From Janthinobacterium agaricidamnosum (GTDB lineage Bacteria > Pseudomonadota > Gammaproteobacteria > Burkholderiales > Burkholderiaceae_D), in the NCBI RefSeq assembly GCF_003667705.1, contig NZ_CP033019.1, positions 6,076,001 through 6,140,000 of the forward strand: a DNA stretch of 64,000 nucleotides, written 5' to 3'. Below the pieces are notes generated by a model. That model did not search any database and was not told where the DNA came from. It worked only from the letters and a program-made list of their open reading frames with translations. Positions within the stretch are counted from its first letter, which is position 1. Every line of letters begins with the position of its first letter. The translations under genes and the position numbers were made by a program. Positions 17,634-26,479 of this stretch are shown piece by piece.

Positions 17634-18137
17634 ATGCCAGACAAGAGCACTACCGATTGGACACTGATACCGGCCAGTCGTGCCGAAATCGAGCAAGTGC
17701 GCGAGCGTTGCCGGCGCCTGGTGCAGCGGCGCGCCATGATGTCGGCGGGCGCTTCGGCCATTCCCATTCCCGGCATCGACCTGATGTCCGACGTGGGTCT
17801 GTTTTCCATGTTGATCAACGATATCAACCACGAATTCGGCCTGACGCCCGAGCAGATCGAGCGCCTGAACCCGCAGTTCAAGATGATGGCCTACCGCGCG
17901 GCGGTGGGCATGGGAGGCATGCTGGTAGGAAAGCTGGTGTCGCGCGAACTGATCCTCCACCTGCTCAAGCGCAGTGGCGTCAAGATTGCCACCAAGCAGG
18001 TGGCGCGCTTCGTGCCGTTCGCCGGCCAAGCGGTGGCGGCAGCCATCGGCTACGCCGTGTTCCGCCAGATCGGCAACCAGCACGTGAACGCCTGCGCCGC
18101 GGTGGCGCAGGAATTGCTCACGGTCAGGCCGGAGTAA
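17634..18137 (+). CDS. DUF697-like small membrane-associated protein
   Basis: A 167-residue protein with a charged N-terminal helix (EIEQVRERCRRLVQRRAMMS), the segment ASAIPIPGIDLMSDVGLFSMLINDINHEFGL, and two glycine/alanine-rich hydrophobic stretches (AAVGMGGMLVGKLV and FAGQAVAAAIGYAVF). This pattern matches the DUF697 group often found fused to or near GTPases, but no GTPase is present. Function is unknown. It is divergent from the orphan response regulator and convergent with ptuB (12-bp gap). Confidence 0.7.
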   Translation: MPDKSTTDWTLIPASRAEIEQVRERCRRLVQRRAMMSAGASAIPIPGIDLMSDVGLFSMLINDINHEFGLTPEQIERLNPQFKMMAYRAAVGMGGMLVGKLVSRELILHLLKRSGVKIATKQVARFVPFAGQAVAAAIGYAVFRQIGNQHVNACAAVAQELLTVRPE

Positions 18138-18148
18138 AGCTGATTCCA

Positions 18149-18784
18149 TTATGTTGAAATCAACGTGTGCTTGATCGCGGTGGAAAATGGCAGATATGCT
18201 GTCGCTGCCAGTTCGTCTTTATATAATTCGAGGCATTGCTCGCGTGTCAAATCACCAGATTCCACTATCTCAATGAATTCCATTCCTAATTCGATGTAAC
18301 CGGCGATGGCGCTGCGCCGCATTTCACGTAAGGCGCCATTAAGATTGAAAATGCGTATGGTTTCCATTGCGCGTTTTTTATCCACGGCATTTAATCCTTC
18401 GCGCACGGCTACGCTACCGTCGCTGACGAACAGGAAAAAGTGTTCAGGGTCTTCCTCGTCCGGTTTGATCAGGTCGGCAGGATCGTAAGGTGGCAGTTCA
18501 TCCTTGAATTTGCCGCAATTGTCCGGTCGATTGCAGGAACCAAAAAGGTTTGTCCAGAGAAAGATTACCTTCGAATCCCTTCGGTTTTGACGAAAGTGTT
18601 CGATATGCTTCTTGTCGGTGCGCAAAGAACCTTCGCAATAGGCGCAGCGATGTTGCTGCATCTCATTAAGCCTCTCCCATATCTCGCGCTTGTCTTCGGC
18701 AGTGACGGCCTTCCAGTTGTCTCGACCATGCCGATAGTTGGACAAGCACGCCGGCGCAGCACCGCGTTGCAGCTTATGCATCAT
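18149..18784 (-). CDS. ptuB: Septu system HNH nuclease PtuB (TIGR02646 type)
   Basis: The 211-residue effector has a zinc-ribbon HNH (beta-beta-alpha-metal) core: C47/C50 in HRCAYCEGSL, H60 and H63 in KKHIEHFRQN, N79 in LWTNLFGSC, and C84/C90 in CNRPDNCGKFKD. This fits the TIGR02646 family, the nuclease partner of Septu and of the Ec78-type retron. Its first ATG overlaps the ptuA stop by 11 bp (a second ATG follows at once), so it is the distal gene of a coupled operon. Zinc binding and DNA or tRNA cleavage are inferred from the family. Confidence 0.85.
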   Translation of the reverse strand: MMHKLQRGAAPACLSNYRHGRDNWKAVTAEDKREIWERLNEMQQHRCAYCEGSLRTDKKHIEHFRQNRRDSKVIFLWTNLFGSCNRPDNCGKFKDELPPYDPADLIKPDEEDPEHFFLFVSDGSVAVREGLNAVDKKRAMETIRIFNLNGALREMRRSAIAGYIELGMEFIEIVESGDLTREQCLELYKDELAATAYLPFSTAIKHTLIST

Positions 18785-20222
18785 CAGCCTCGCGCAACGG
18801 TAGTTTGCGTTTGAAGGCTTGCAGGCGTATCAAGCGGTCGCACTCCAGCATTTTTGGATGGTCGGCACCAAAATGCGCGTTCAGTTCTGCACGTAGCGCC
18901 TTGCCATCAGGCTCGTCATGCAAATTCTGTTGAATTAACGCCATGTAGTGACTGAGTTGGCGCGCCGGTTCGACATCGGGGACGGGATCGATACCCATCA
19001 CATTGGCCAGTACGTCCGAACTGGCCACGCCCATGGTTTGTTGGTCGATCGTATTGACCGCCATGCGCTTGCGCCCGCTTTCTTCGTCCAGCTCCCAATC
19101 CAGCCGGCGTATGCAGTGCGCGTCAATGCTGCTGAGCACTTGAGGGCTGTGGGTGGTCACGATGAACTGGATATTCGGGAATGCATTTTGCAAATCAGGC
19201 AATACGGTCTGCTGCCACTCCGGGTGCAAATGCATGTCGATTTCATCGATCATGACGATGCCATGCGTTAGCTGGGCCGCCTTGTCGCCATAATGGGTAT
19301 TGAGTTTGTAGCAGCGGTAGGCAATGTCACCGACGAGCGCCAGCATGTTGCGTATGCCATCGCTGAGTTGGCTGACCTTGAGCTTGCCCTGATCAGGATG
19401 TTCCAGTACTAGATCGTCGTGTTCGGCGCTATATTCCAGCCAATGCCAGCCAGTATGCGGTTCCAGAATCACGTCGATGGCCTGTTGCACGGCGCGTACG
19501 GGGGCAAGCAAATCGTTGGCGACTTTCGCATCGGGTCCGAGTTTCTTTTCGAGATTGCGGATCTGTGCATCCCTTAGCGCCTTGAATACCCTCGTGTACC
19601 ACTGGGCAAAGTCCTTATAACTTGACGAAGGTGCGAGGCAATCGCGATAGGCCCAGGTGCGGGAAAACGATGCCTGATCCACTTTATCCGATTTGCCAGC
19701 CAGCTTCTTCTGGCTCCACAATCGGCCTGTGCCGTAATATCCGAGCATCGGCAATTCGTCTGCTTCAACCTCACCATTGGCAAAGACGCGCCTTTCCAGC
19801 ACCTGCGCATGGCCGTAAAGCGCTATTGCGTCGGAGAACGCATTGTTTTTTGTTTTGCTGGATCTTTTGACGCTGTCGCGGAAACGTTTCCCATGCCATT
19901 CCAGATCAGTACGATCTGGGTCATGGACCATCGGCTCAACAGTGCCAAATGACTCAATCACGCAAGGAAGACGCCATTCCATTTGATGCGCTGCGAGTTT
20001 TTCGCGAAACACATCGTCGATCTGTATGCCGGTAGTATCGAGCGACATGCTGCCCAGGTCAAAGCCGGCAAGATACGGCCACAAGGCAATCTTGATCGCA
20101 TCGAGCATGGACGATTTTCCCTGACCGTTGAGTGCGACGATGACGGTCAACCGGGGATCGAAAGCGAGCTGCACATTTTCAAAGCAACGGAAATTCTGCA
20201 GAGTGATCCGTTCGATTTTCAA
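18774..20222 (-). CDS. ptuA: Septu system ATPase PtuA
   Basis: An SMC/ABC-like ATPase of about 482 residues. The N-terminus IERITLQNFRCFENVQLAFD leads into Walker A ALNGQGKSS. The signature KVSQLSDGIRNML, Walker B IVMIDEIDMHLHPEW and H-loop TTHSPQVLSS are all intact. Together with the adjacent HNH protein this makes a complete two-gene Septu system; no reverse transcriptase is present. The frame extends to a TTG at 20264, but a TTG at 20222 has CTGGAG six nt upstream and gives the usual short N-terminus, so it is preferred. Base composition is visibly more AT-rich than the flanking min genes, suggesting acquisition. Confidence 0.85.
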   Translation of the reverse strand: MKIERITLQNFRCFENVQLAFDPRLTVIVALNGQGKSSMLDAIKIALWPYLAGFDLGSMSLDTTGIQIDDVFREKLAAHQMEWRLPCVIESFGTVEPMVHDPDRTDLEWHGKRFRDSVKRSSKTKNNAFSDAIALYGHAQVLERRVFANGEVEADELPMLGYYGTGRLWSQKKLAGKSDKVDQASFSRTWAYRDCLAPSSSYKDFAQWYTRVFKALRDAQIRNLEKKLGPDAKVANDLLAPVRAVQQAIDVILEPHTGWHWLEYSAEHDDLVLEHPDQGKLKVSQLSDGIRNMLALVGDIAYRCYKLNTHYGDKAAQLTHGIVMIDEIDMHLHPEWQQTVLPDLQNAFPNIQFIVTTHSPQVLSSIDAHCIRRLDWELDEESGRKRMAVNTIDQQTMGVASSDVLANVMGIDPVPDVEPARQLSHYMALIQQNLHDEPDGKALRAELNAHFGADHPKMLECDRLIRLQAFKRKLPLREADDA

Positions 20223-20269
20223 TGTTGGCTCCAGTACTGCATAAGTGAATGTCGTCGCGGACAACGCGA

Positions 20270-20296
20270 AAAGGGCTGACTGAATGTCAACCCTTT
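20270..20296 (-). terminator. Possible terminator of the minCDE operon
   Basis: On the - strand AAAGGGTTGAC and GTCAGCCCTTT form an 11-bp stem (one G-U pair) with a 5-nt loop, ending in TTTT. It lies 44 bp beyond the minE stop and just before ptuA. The T-run is short, so some read-through into ptuAB is likely. Confidence 0.5.
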
Positions 20297-20297
20297 G

Positions 20298-20303
20298 ATT
20301 ATA
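20298..20303 (-). promoter_or_regulatory. Consensus -10 box upstream of ptuA
   Basis: TATAAT on the - strand, directly upstream of the minE terminator stem. A transcript from here would start inside the 5' arm of the hairpin and so escape termination, about 70 nt before the preferred ptuA start. No good -35 is seen, so the call is tentative. Confidence 0.35.
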
Positions 20304-20339
20304 GTACTGTTTTTGCCCGCCTCTGTTGCTTGGCCAGCT

Positions 20340-20591
20340 CTACGCGTCCGGCAGCACCACGTTCACGTCGAGGACTTCCAGGTTGCCCTGGCGGTCCAGC
20401 GAGATCTTGATGTCGTCGGCATTCACCTTGGTGTACTTGGAAATGACGGCGATCAATTCCTTGTGCAGGGCGGGCAGGAAGTCCGGACCATCGCGTCCGC
20501 TGCGTTCGCGGGCGATGATGATCTGCAGGCGTTCCTTGGCCGCGGTGGCCGTCTTCGGCTTGGGGGGGAAGAGGAAAGAAAGCAAGGCCAT
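20340..20591 (-). CDS. minE: Cell division topological specificity factor MinE
   Basis: Stimulates MinD ATPase and drives pole-to-pole oscillation. The 83-residue protein begins [20 protein letters not shown], continues with the conserved [21 protein letters not shown] anti-MinCD region, and ends with the topological-specificity domain. The start at 20591 lies directly after the minD stop. It is the last gene of minC-minD-minE. Confidence 0.95.
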   Translation of the reverse strand: MALLSFLFPPKPKTATAAKERLQIIIARERSGRDGPDFLPALHKELIAVISKYTKVNADDIKISLDRQGNLEVLDVNVVLPDA

Positions 20592-20592
20592 A

Positions 20593-21408
20593 TCACTTCG
20601 CCCCAAAAATGCGCTGGAGTAATCCAGGCTTTTCATAGTTGGTAAAGCGCAACTCGACCTCTTCGCCGAGGAAACGCGAGACCACGTCTTCATAGGCTTG
20701 CGCCACGTCCGTGCCCGTGAAATGGATGGCCGGATTGCCCTGGTTCGAGGCGGCCAGCACTTGCTCCGACTCGGGAATGATGCCCACCAGCGGGATGCGC
20801 AGGATTTCCTGCACGTCCTGGTAGGACAGCATTTCATCCGATTCCACGCGTTTCGGCGAGTAGCGGGTGATCAGCAAATGTTCCTTGACCGGCTCGCCGC
20901 CCGTCTGCGCACGGCGCGACTTGGCTTGCAGGATGCCGAGGATGCGGTCCGAATCGCGCACCGACGACACTTCCGGGTTGGTGACGATGATGGCTTCGTC
21001 GGCGAACGTCAGCGCCATCAGCGCGCCATGCTCGATGCCGGCCGGCGAATCGCAGATGATGAACTCGAAACCCATGTTGATCAGGTCGTTCAACACGCGT
21101 TCCACGCCTTCTTCCGACAAGGCATCCTTGTCGCGCGTCTGCGAGGCGGGCAGGATGAACAGGTTGTCGCAGTGCTTGTCCTTGATCAGGGCCTGGTTCA
21201 GGGTTGCTTCTTTATTGATCACATTGATCAAGTCATACACGACGCGGCGCTCGCAACCCATGATCAGGTCGAGGTTACGCAGGCCCACGTCGAAATCGAG
21301 CACGGCTGTCTTGTGGCCGCGCATGGCCAGGCCAGTGGAAAAACTGGCGCTAGAGGTCGTCTTGCCGACACCGCCCTTGCCGGACGTCACAACAATAATT
21401 CTTGCCAC
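20593..21408 (-). CDS. minD: Septum site-determining ATPase MinD
   Basis: Membrane-associated ParA/MinD ATPase that recruits MinC. The 271-residue protein has the deviant Walker [12 protein letters not shown], the switch segment [11 protein letters not shown], and a C-terminal amphipathic membrane-targeting helix ([12 protein letters not shown]). Middle gene of minCDE, 37 bp after minC. Confidence 0.97.
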   Translation of the reverse strand: MARIIVVTSGKGGVGKTTSSASFSTGLAMRGHKTAVLDFDVGLRNLDLIMGCERRVVYDLINVINKEATLNQALIKDKHCDNLFILPASQTRDKDALSEEGVERVLNDLINMGFEFIICDSPAGIEHGALMALTFADEAIIVTNPEVSSVRDSDRILGILQAKSRRAQTGGEPVKEHLLITRYSPKRVESDEMLSYQDVQEILRIPLVGIIPESEQVLAASNQGNPAIHFTGTDVAQAYEDVVSRFLGEEVELRFTNYEKPGLLQRIFGAK

Positions 21409-21445
21409 AAATAATCCTTTTCAGATATCTCTTGAATTGTGCAGC

Positions 21446-22201
21446 TTAAGAGCGGTTCACGGGAGTGACCGGATTGACAGAGTGTATATCGATTCTGTCT
21501 CCAGCCAAACGAATTTGCGCGGGTCCGCGCGCCATTTCTGCAGGGAAACCATCCTCGAACGTGCGGTATACGCCCGCGATCGAGACCAGTTCCGGTTCCA
21601 TGGCCAGCGCGAAGATGCGCGCCTGGGGATTGCCCGAGGCGCCGGCCAGCGCGCGGCCGTACAGCGAGGAATACACATGGATGCTGCCGTCGGCGATGAT
21701 TTCGGCGCCATTGTTGACGACGGCGGTGATGATCAGGTCGCAGCCGCGCGCATAGATGCGCTGGCCGGCCCGCACGGGCGTGTCGATCACCATCACCTGA
21801 GCGTCGGCGCCCGACTGGGCCGCCGCCGTGGGCGTATCCTTGGGACCATCCTTGGGCGGCGCATCGTCGCGCGTCTTGCCGCTGTCGAGGCTCAAGCCTT
21901 GCGCCAGGATGGCGTCATGCATGTCGGCCGGCGCATTGCGCACGGCCACGGCATTCAAACGGTATTTTTTCAGCAGGGCCACGAGGGCGGCCCAGTCGAT
22001 GGGCACGCTGTCGGGCGGCAAGGCCGCCACGTCCAGCACGGCCAGGTCGTCCTCGAAAAAGTCCGCCACGCCTCCCGTCATGTCGCGCAAGGCGGCATCG
22101 AGTGCCTGCGTATCGGCGCTATGCAGAATGGCGGAGACAGCAACGACGGTGGAAATCTTGATTTCGATAGGCTTCTGCGACGGGCTTTTGGACATAAACA
22201 T
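21446..22201 (-). CDS. minC: Septum site-determining protein MinC
   Basis: FtsZ-ring inhibitor, 251 residues. The N-terminal domain (about 1-110) binds FtsZ. A proline/alanine-rich linker (DDAPPKDGPKDTPTAAA) leads to the C-terminal beta-helix domain (VRAGQRIYARGCDLIITAVVNNGAEIIADGSIHVY and GRALAGASG), which binds MinD and DynA-like partners. Two in-frame ATGs (22201 and 22195) are equally possible starts. First gene of minCDE. Confidence 0.93.
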   Translation of the reverse strand: MFMSKSPSQKPIEIKISTVVAVSAILHSADTQALDAALRDMTGGVADFFEDDLAVLDVAALPPDSVPIDWAALVALLKKYRLNAVAVRNAPADMHDAILAQGLSLDSGKTRDDAPPKDGPKDTPTAAAQSGADAQVMVIDTPVRAGQRIYARGCDLIITAVVNNGAEIIADGSIHVYSSLYGRALAGASGNPQARIFALAMEPELVSIAGVYRTFEDGFPAEMARGPAQIRLAGDRIDIHSVNPVTPVNRS

Positions 22202-22341
22202 TTATCAAAGTGAAACTGCGGCAGGCCAGATGTTCCGTACGGCAACAATGGGAGCAGTAAATTTCTTGCATTCTACTGCAAAAAAATCAGCGTCAGGGGC
22301 CTGGCGCATGCTATTCCGCAGGGCAATACCTACTTCATGTC

Positions 22342-22383
22342 AAAAAAAACGGGCGGCGCCCCGGAAAACCGGTGCGCCGCCCC
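22342..22383 (-). terminator. Rho-independent terminator of metE
   Basis: On the - strand GGGGCGGCGC pairs with GCGCCGCCC (22351-22359 with 22374-22382; inner CCGG pairing) and is followed by a run of eight T. It lies 40 bp beyond the metE stop and isolates it from minC. Confidence 0.8.
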
Positions 22384-22422
22384 GAAAGCCGCCGCCCATG
22401 CGCCCTCAGGCGCCATGTCCGA

Positions 22423-24615
22423 TTACGCCGCGCGCATCTGCCGTGCCGCCTCGACCATATGACGCAACGCTGTTTCCGTTTCCACCCAGCCACGTGTCTT
22501 CAAGCCGCTGGCTTTTTGCCGTAACGTCACCATGTCGACGGCGGTGGGGATGCGCGGCGAGTGGATGCCGTACACGCCGGGGCCGATTTCGTTCGAGTAC
22601 TGGAACTGGACTGAGCCCGTCAGCGGTTCCACGTCCGAGCGGCTCGTCTCTATCGTGATGACGTCGGCATCCATGGCGGCGATCTGCGGCAGGATGTCGT
22701 TGAACTCGGCATAGCACATGTGGGTATGGATCTGCGTCGTGTCGCTGACGACGGACGCGGCGATGCGGAAGGCGCGCGTGGCCCAGTCCAGATAGGCGTC
22801 CCACTGGCCGCGGCGCAGCGGCAAGCCTTCGCGGATGGCCGGCTCGTCGATCTGGATGATGCCGATGCCGGCCGTTTCCAGGTCCTGCACTTCGTCGCGG
22901 ATGGCCAGGGCCAGCTGCAGCGCCGTGGCGGCGCGCGGCTGGTCGTCGCGCACGAACGACCATTGCAAGAGCGTCACCGGGCCCGTCAGCATGCCCTTCA
23001 TCGGTTTGCTCGTCAGGCTTTGCGCATGGACCGTCCATGCGACCGTCATGGGGGCCGGACGCTGCACGTCGCCGTAGATGATGGGCGGCTTGACGCAGCG
23101 CGAGCCGCACGATTGCACCCAGCCGTGACGGGTCAACACGAAGCCGTCCAGCTGCTCGCCGAAGTAGTCGACCATGTCATTGCGTTCCGCTTCGCCATGC
23201 ACGAGCACGTCCAGGCCCAGCGCTTCCTGGCGGCCCACGGCGTGGGCGATTTCGGCGCGGATGGCCGGCGTCTGCGGGAAGGCGCCAATGGTCGTCGTCG
23301 GGAAGTCGGGCAGGCGCAAGCGTGCATGCTGCGCGGCCTGGCGCAACGGGAAGCCGGAATCGCGGCGGTCGATGGTGGGCGACAGCGTCTGCAGGCGCTG
23401 CGCGACCGGCGCACGGTGCACGCGGGCGCTGCCACGGCGGCCGACAATGGCCAGGCGGGAAACGGCCAATGCGGCCAGCGCGTCGTCGTCGGGGGTGCCC
23501 GCCAGCGCGTCCTTCAGCAACGCAAGTTCCGTGAGTTTTTCCGTGGCAAACGCCAGCCAGCTCTTGATGTCGCCATCGAGCGCCGTCTCTGCTTCCAGGC
23601 TGAACGGTACGTGCAGCAGTGAGCACGACGGCGCCAGCCACAGGTGCCCGTTGCGCTTGGCGGCCAGCGGCTGCAGCACGGCCAGGGCAGCGTCGAGGTC
23701 GGTACGCCAGATATTGCGGCCATCGACTATACCGATCGACAAGACTTTATGCGCGGGCAGCCAGTCCGTCACGCTGATCAATTCATGCGGCGCGCGGATG
23801 CCGTCCACGTGCAGGCCGGCCACGGACAGGCGGCATGTCAGGCTGAGGTTTTCTTCCAGCGGCGAGAAATACGTGGCCAGCAGGATGTTCACCCCCACCT
23901 GGTTCAGCTGCCAGTAGGCACTCTCGAAGGCGCTGCGCCAGGCATGGGGCAAGTCCAGGCCCAGGATCGGTTCCTCGAGCTGCACCCACGCCACGCCCTG
24001 CTGTTTCAATCGGTCGAGCAGGCCGCCGTAGACGGGCAGCAATTGTTCCAGCAGCGCCAGGCGCTCGAAGCCCGGTGTCTTTTCCTTGCCCAGCCACAGG
24101 AAGGTGAGGGGGCCGATCAGGGCCGCCTTGACCTGGTGACCGAGCGCCTGCGCCTCGGCCACTTCCGCCAGCAGGCGCTCGCACGCCAGCGAAAATTGGG
24201 TGTGCGGCGACAATTCGGGCACCAGGTAATGGTAATTGGTGTCAAACCACTTGCTCACTTCCAGCGCATGGCCGTGGCGGCAGCCGGCATGCTCCGCCTG
24301 GCTGGTGCCGCCGCGCGCCATCGTGAAATAGCGCGACAGCGGCGATTGTTCCGCGCCGAAATCAAAACGCGCCGGCTCGCAGCCCAGCAGCTGGATATGG
24401 CTGGCCACGTGGTCGTAGAAGGCGAAGTCGCCCACGGTGACGTAGGCCAGGCCCGCGTCGCGTTGCAAGGCCCAGTGGCGCGCGCGCAATTGCCGGCCCG
24501 TCGCTTCCAGCGCCGCCTCGGACAGCTCGCCGCGCCAGTGGCTTTCCAGCGCCAGTGTCAGTTCGCGCGTGGCGCCGATACGGGGAAAGCCAAGGATGTG
24601 CGTACGAATGGGCAT
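22423..24615 (-). CDS. metE: Cobalamin-independent methionine synthase MetE, with two internal deletions (possibly inactive)
   Basis: Transfers the methyl group of 5-methyltetrahydropteroyltri-glutamate to homocysteine. The 730-residue protein opens with the N-terminal domain (THILGFPRIGATRELT) and keeps the C-terminal barrel with zinc ligands H632 and C634 (IHTHMCYAEFND) and E656 (ITIETSRSD). Compared with E. coli and Thermotoga MetE as I remember them, about 21 residues are missing after TTTIGAFPQTPAIR (residue 453). About 14 are missing near residues 699-703, where the usual WVNPDCGLKTRGW reads KASGLKTRGW. The last zinc cysteine is therefore absent. The frame stays open throughout. It is divergent from metR. 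Confidence 0.85.
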   Translation of the reverse strand: MPIRTHILGFPRIGATRELTLALESHWRGELSEAALEATGRQLRARHWALQRDAGLAYVTVGDFAFYDHVASHIQLLGCEPARFDFGAEQSPLSRYFTMARGGTSQAEHAGCRHGHALEVSKWFDTNYHYLVPELSPHTQFSLACERLLAEVAEAQALGHQVKAALIGPLTFLWLGKEKTPGFERLALLEQLLPVYGGLLDRLKQQGVAWVQLEEPILGLDLPHAWRSAFESAYWQLNQVGVNILLATYFSPLEENLSLTCRLSVAGLHVDGIRAPHELISVTDWLPAHKVLSIGIVDGRNIWRTDLDAALAVLQPLAAKRNGHLWLAPSCSLLHVPFSLEAETALDGDIKSWLAFATEKLTELALLKDALAGTPDDDALAALAVSRLAIVGRRGSARVHRAPVAQRLQTLSPTIDRRDSGFPLRQAAQHARLRLPDFPTTTIGAFPQTPAIRAEIAHAVGRQEALGLDVLVHGEAERNDMVDYFGEQLDGFVLTRHGWVQSCGSRCVKPPIIYGDVQRPAPMTVAWTVHAQSLTSKPMKGMLTGPVTLLQWSFVRDDQPRAATALQLALAIRDEVQDLETAGIGIIQIDEPAIREGLPLRRGQWDAYLDWATRAFRIAASVVSDTTQIHTHMCYAEFNDILPQIAAMDADVITIETSRSDVEPLTGSVQFQYSNEIGPGVYGIHSPRIPTAVDMVTLRQKASGLKTRGWVETETALRHMVEAARQMRAA

Positions 24616-24699
24616 GATGTCATCGAGATTTAATGTGAATGCGCTAGAGTGTGCGGCAACTTGGTCTATAATCAAAACGAAACATTTTGCCGAATAACA

Positions 24700-24712
24700 T
24701 GAAAATAATTCA
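24700..24712. promoter_or_regulatory. MetR-binding box
   Basis: TGAA-AATAA-TTCA is an exact match to the MetR consensus TGAA-N5-TTCA. It lies in the 118-bp metE-metR divergent region, 88 bp from the metE start and 22 bp from the metR start, so it can serve metE activation and metR autorepression. Confidence 0.75.
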
Positions 24713-24733
24713 CCTGCAGACGTCATTTCCCCG

Positions 24734-25642
24734 ATGCTAGAAATTCGCCACCTGCGCACCCTGAGTGCCCTGCGTTCCTCCGGCAGCCTGGTGCGCGCCG
24801 CGCAACTGCTCAACCTGACCCAGTCGGCCCTGTCGCACCAGATCCGTTTGCTGGAAGAGCGCTACAAGGCGCCCCTGTTCGAGCGCAAGTCGATGCCGAT
24901 CGCGTTTACGGCCACGGGCAGCCGGCTGCTGGAGCTGGCCGACAAGCTGCTGCCCGAGATCGAACTGGCCGAGCGCGACGTGGCGCGTTTGTCGCAGGGC
25001 GACAAGGGGCAGTTGCGGGTGGCGCTCGAATGCCATACCTGTTTCGACTGGCTCATGCCCGTGATGGATGCGTTCCGCCAGCGCTGGCCGGAAGTGGAAA
25101 TCGACCTGGTGTCGGGTTTTCATAGCGAGCCGGCCGACTTGCTGCGTTCGGGCGAGGCGGACCTTGTGATCGGCTCGCCGTACGGCCCCGATTTCACCGT
25201 GTTTCCCCTGTTCCGCTTTGAAATGCTGGTGGTGATGGCGCAGAAGCACCGGTTGCAGGCCCAGCGCCGCCTTGCGGCGAGCGACTTTACGGGGGAGACT
25301 TTGATTACCTATCCCGTGCCGGAAGAGCGCATCGACCTGATCCGTGAAGTGCTGCGGCCGGCCGGCATCCAGTTTGAACGCCGCACGGCTGAATTGACGG
25401 TGGCCGTGCTGCAACTGGTGGCGAGCCGGCGCGGCATCGCCGCCTTGCCGAACTGGGCCATCAAGAATTACGTCGATTACGATTATGTGGTGGCGCGCCC
25501 GGTGGGCGAGCACGGCTTGTGGAGCGATTTGTATGTGTCCGTGCCGGAGCCGTTGCAGGACAAGGCCTATGTGCGCGATTTCGTCAGCGTGATACGCGAA
25601 CAGTGCGCGGCTACGCTCGACGGTATCAAGTTGTTGTCCTGA
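24734..25642 (+). CDS. metR: LysR-type regulator of methionine genes, MetR
   Basis: A 302-residue LysR protein with the MetR-like start MLEIRHLRTLSALRSSGSLVRAAQLLNLTQSALSHQ and the PLFERKSMPIAFTATG wing. It activates metE and other methionine genes with homocysteine as coactivator (family knowledge). Divergent position next to metE and a perfect MetR box between them support the name over a generic LysR. Confidence 0.9.
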   Translation: MLEIRHLRTLSALRSSGSLVRAAQLLNLTQSALSHQIRLLEERYKAPLFERKSMPIAFTATGSRLLELADKLLPEIELAERDVARLSQGDKGQLRVALECHTCFDWLMPVMDAFRQRWPEVEIDLVSGFHSEPADLLRSGEADLVIGSPYGPDFTVFPLFRFEMLVVMAQKHRLQAQRRLAASDFTGETLITYPVPEERIDLIREVLRPAGIQFERRTAELTVAVLQLVASRRGIAALPNWAIKNYVDYDYVVARPVGEHGLWSDLYVSVPEPLQDKAYVRDFVSVIREQCAATLDGIKLLS

Positions 25643-25771
25643 TCAACGTTGAGTTGGAAACAAACCAACAGCAAAGCTTGATAAATATCAAGGTTCAGCA
25701 ATGAACCACCGCTTACAGTTGAGTACTGTGCGGCGCAACATGGCGTCGCCTACTCTTTGGGGAGGAACGAC

Positions 25772-26257
25772 ATGTTTTCATTTTCCGAACAATGGGCACT
25801 GGCTGGCAAGGCCGTGGTGGAAGCGCAATTGATCAGCGCGCAAGCGTATGCCCAGGCCGCCGTCGACAGCGGCGCCAACGTGCTGGAGTTGCAGCTCGAT
25901 GCGGCCCGCGCGGCGCTGGCTGCCGCTACGGTGGCGGGCAATCAGCTGCTGTCCGTGAAGGATACGCAAGCGCTGCTGCAACTGTCGCGCACCCAGTCCC
26001 AACTGGCCATCGAACGCATCGGTGCATATGGCCGCCAGGCAAAGGATGTTGCTCAAGAAACCCAGGAGAAATTTGAGACTGTGACAAAGGGTGAGTTTGC
26101 TGCATCGCGTCAAAAATTTGGCGAGCTGTTGCAGGTGGTAAAGCAAACACCCGTGCCCCTGATTATTCCCTTCAATAATTTTCTAAAAACCACTTTCGGC
26201 GGTGCCGATGAAGGGTATGATAAAAATAAAAACACGCGTCCTGCTCGCCAGGCCTAA
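25772..26257 (+). CDS. phaP: Phasin (polyhydroxyalkanoate granule-associated protein)
   Basis: A 161-residue, alanine-rich, mostly helical protein of the TIGR01841 phasin type ([28 protein letters not shown]). Phasins coat PHA granules and control their size. The ATG at 25772 follows GGGGAGGAACGAC, a strong ribosome-binding site; an in-frame upstream start lacks one. It precedes phaA and phaB, which supports the role. Confidence 0.85.
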   Translation: MFSFSEQWALAGKAVVEAQLISAQAYAQAAVDSGANVLELQLDAARAALAAATVAGNQLLSVKDTQALLQLSRTQSQLAIERIGAYGRQAKDVAQETQEKFETVTKGEFAASRQKFGELLQVVKQTPVPLIIPFNNFLKTTFGGADEGYDKNKNTRPARQA

Positions 26258-26479
26258 GCGTTTTGCGGCCCGGCAGCGGCTATCCGCCGCGCCAGGTTGC
26301 CCGCCGCCACCGCAAGCAGGCTGTCATCGCCGCCGCCAGCGGTGCGGCGCTGGAACTGCGGCGCATGCCGCGCTAGAATGAAACGCAGCTTGCTGTGTCT
26401 TCCCGGATTCACTGGATTCCAATTGGATTCTATTAGCACCTTGACCTTGGCCCTCGTGGCCAGCATATCGGAGAAATAA

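Noticed and set aside
20265-20339. Possible retron ncRNA or reverse transcriptase upstream of ptuA
   Set aside because: Only 75 bp separate minE from ptuA; there is no room for an RT, and the stem there is better explained as a terminator.
24616-24733. Cobalamin or SAM riboswitch before metE
   Set aside because: The gap is too short and has no conserved riboswitch core; a MetR box explains control.
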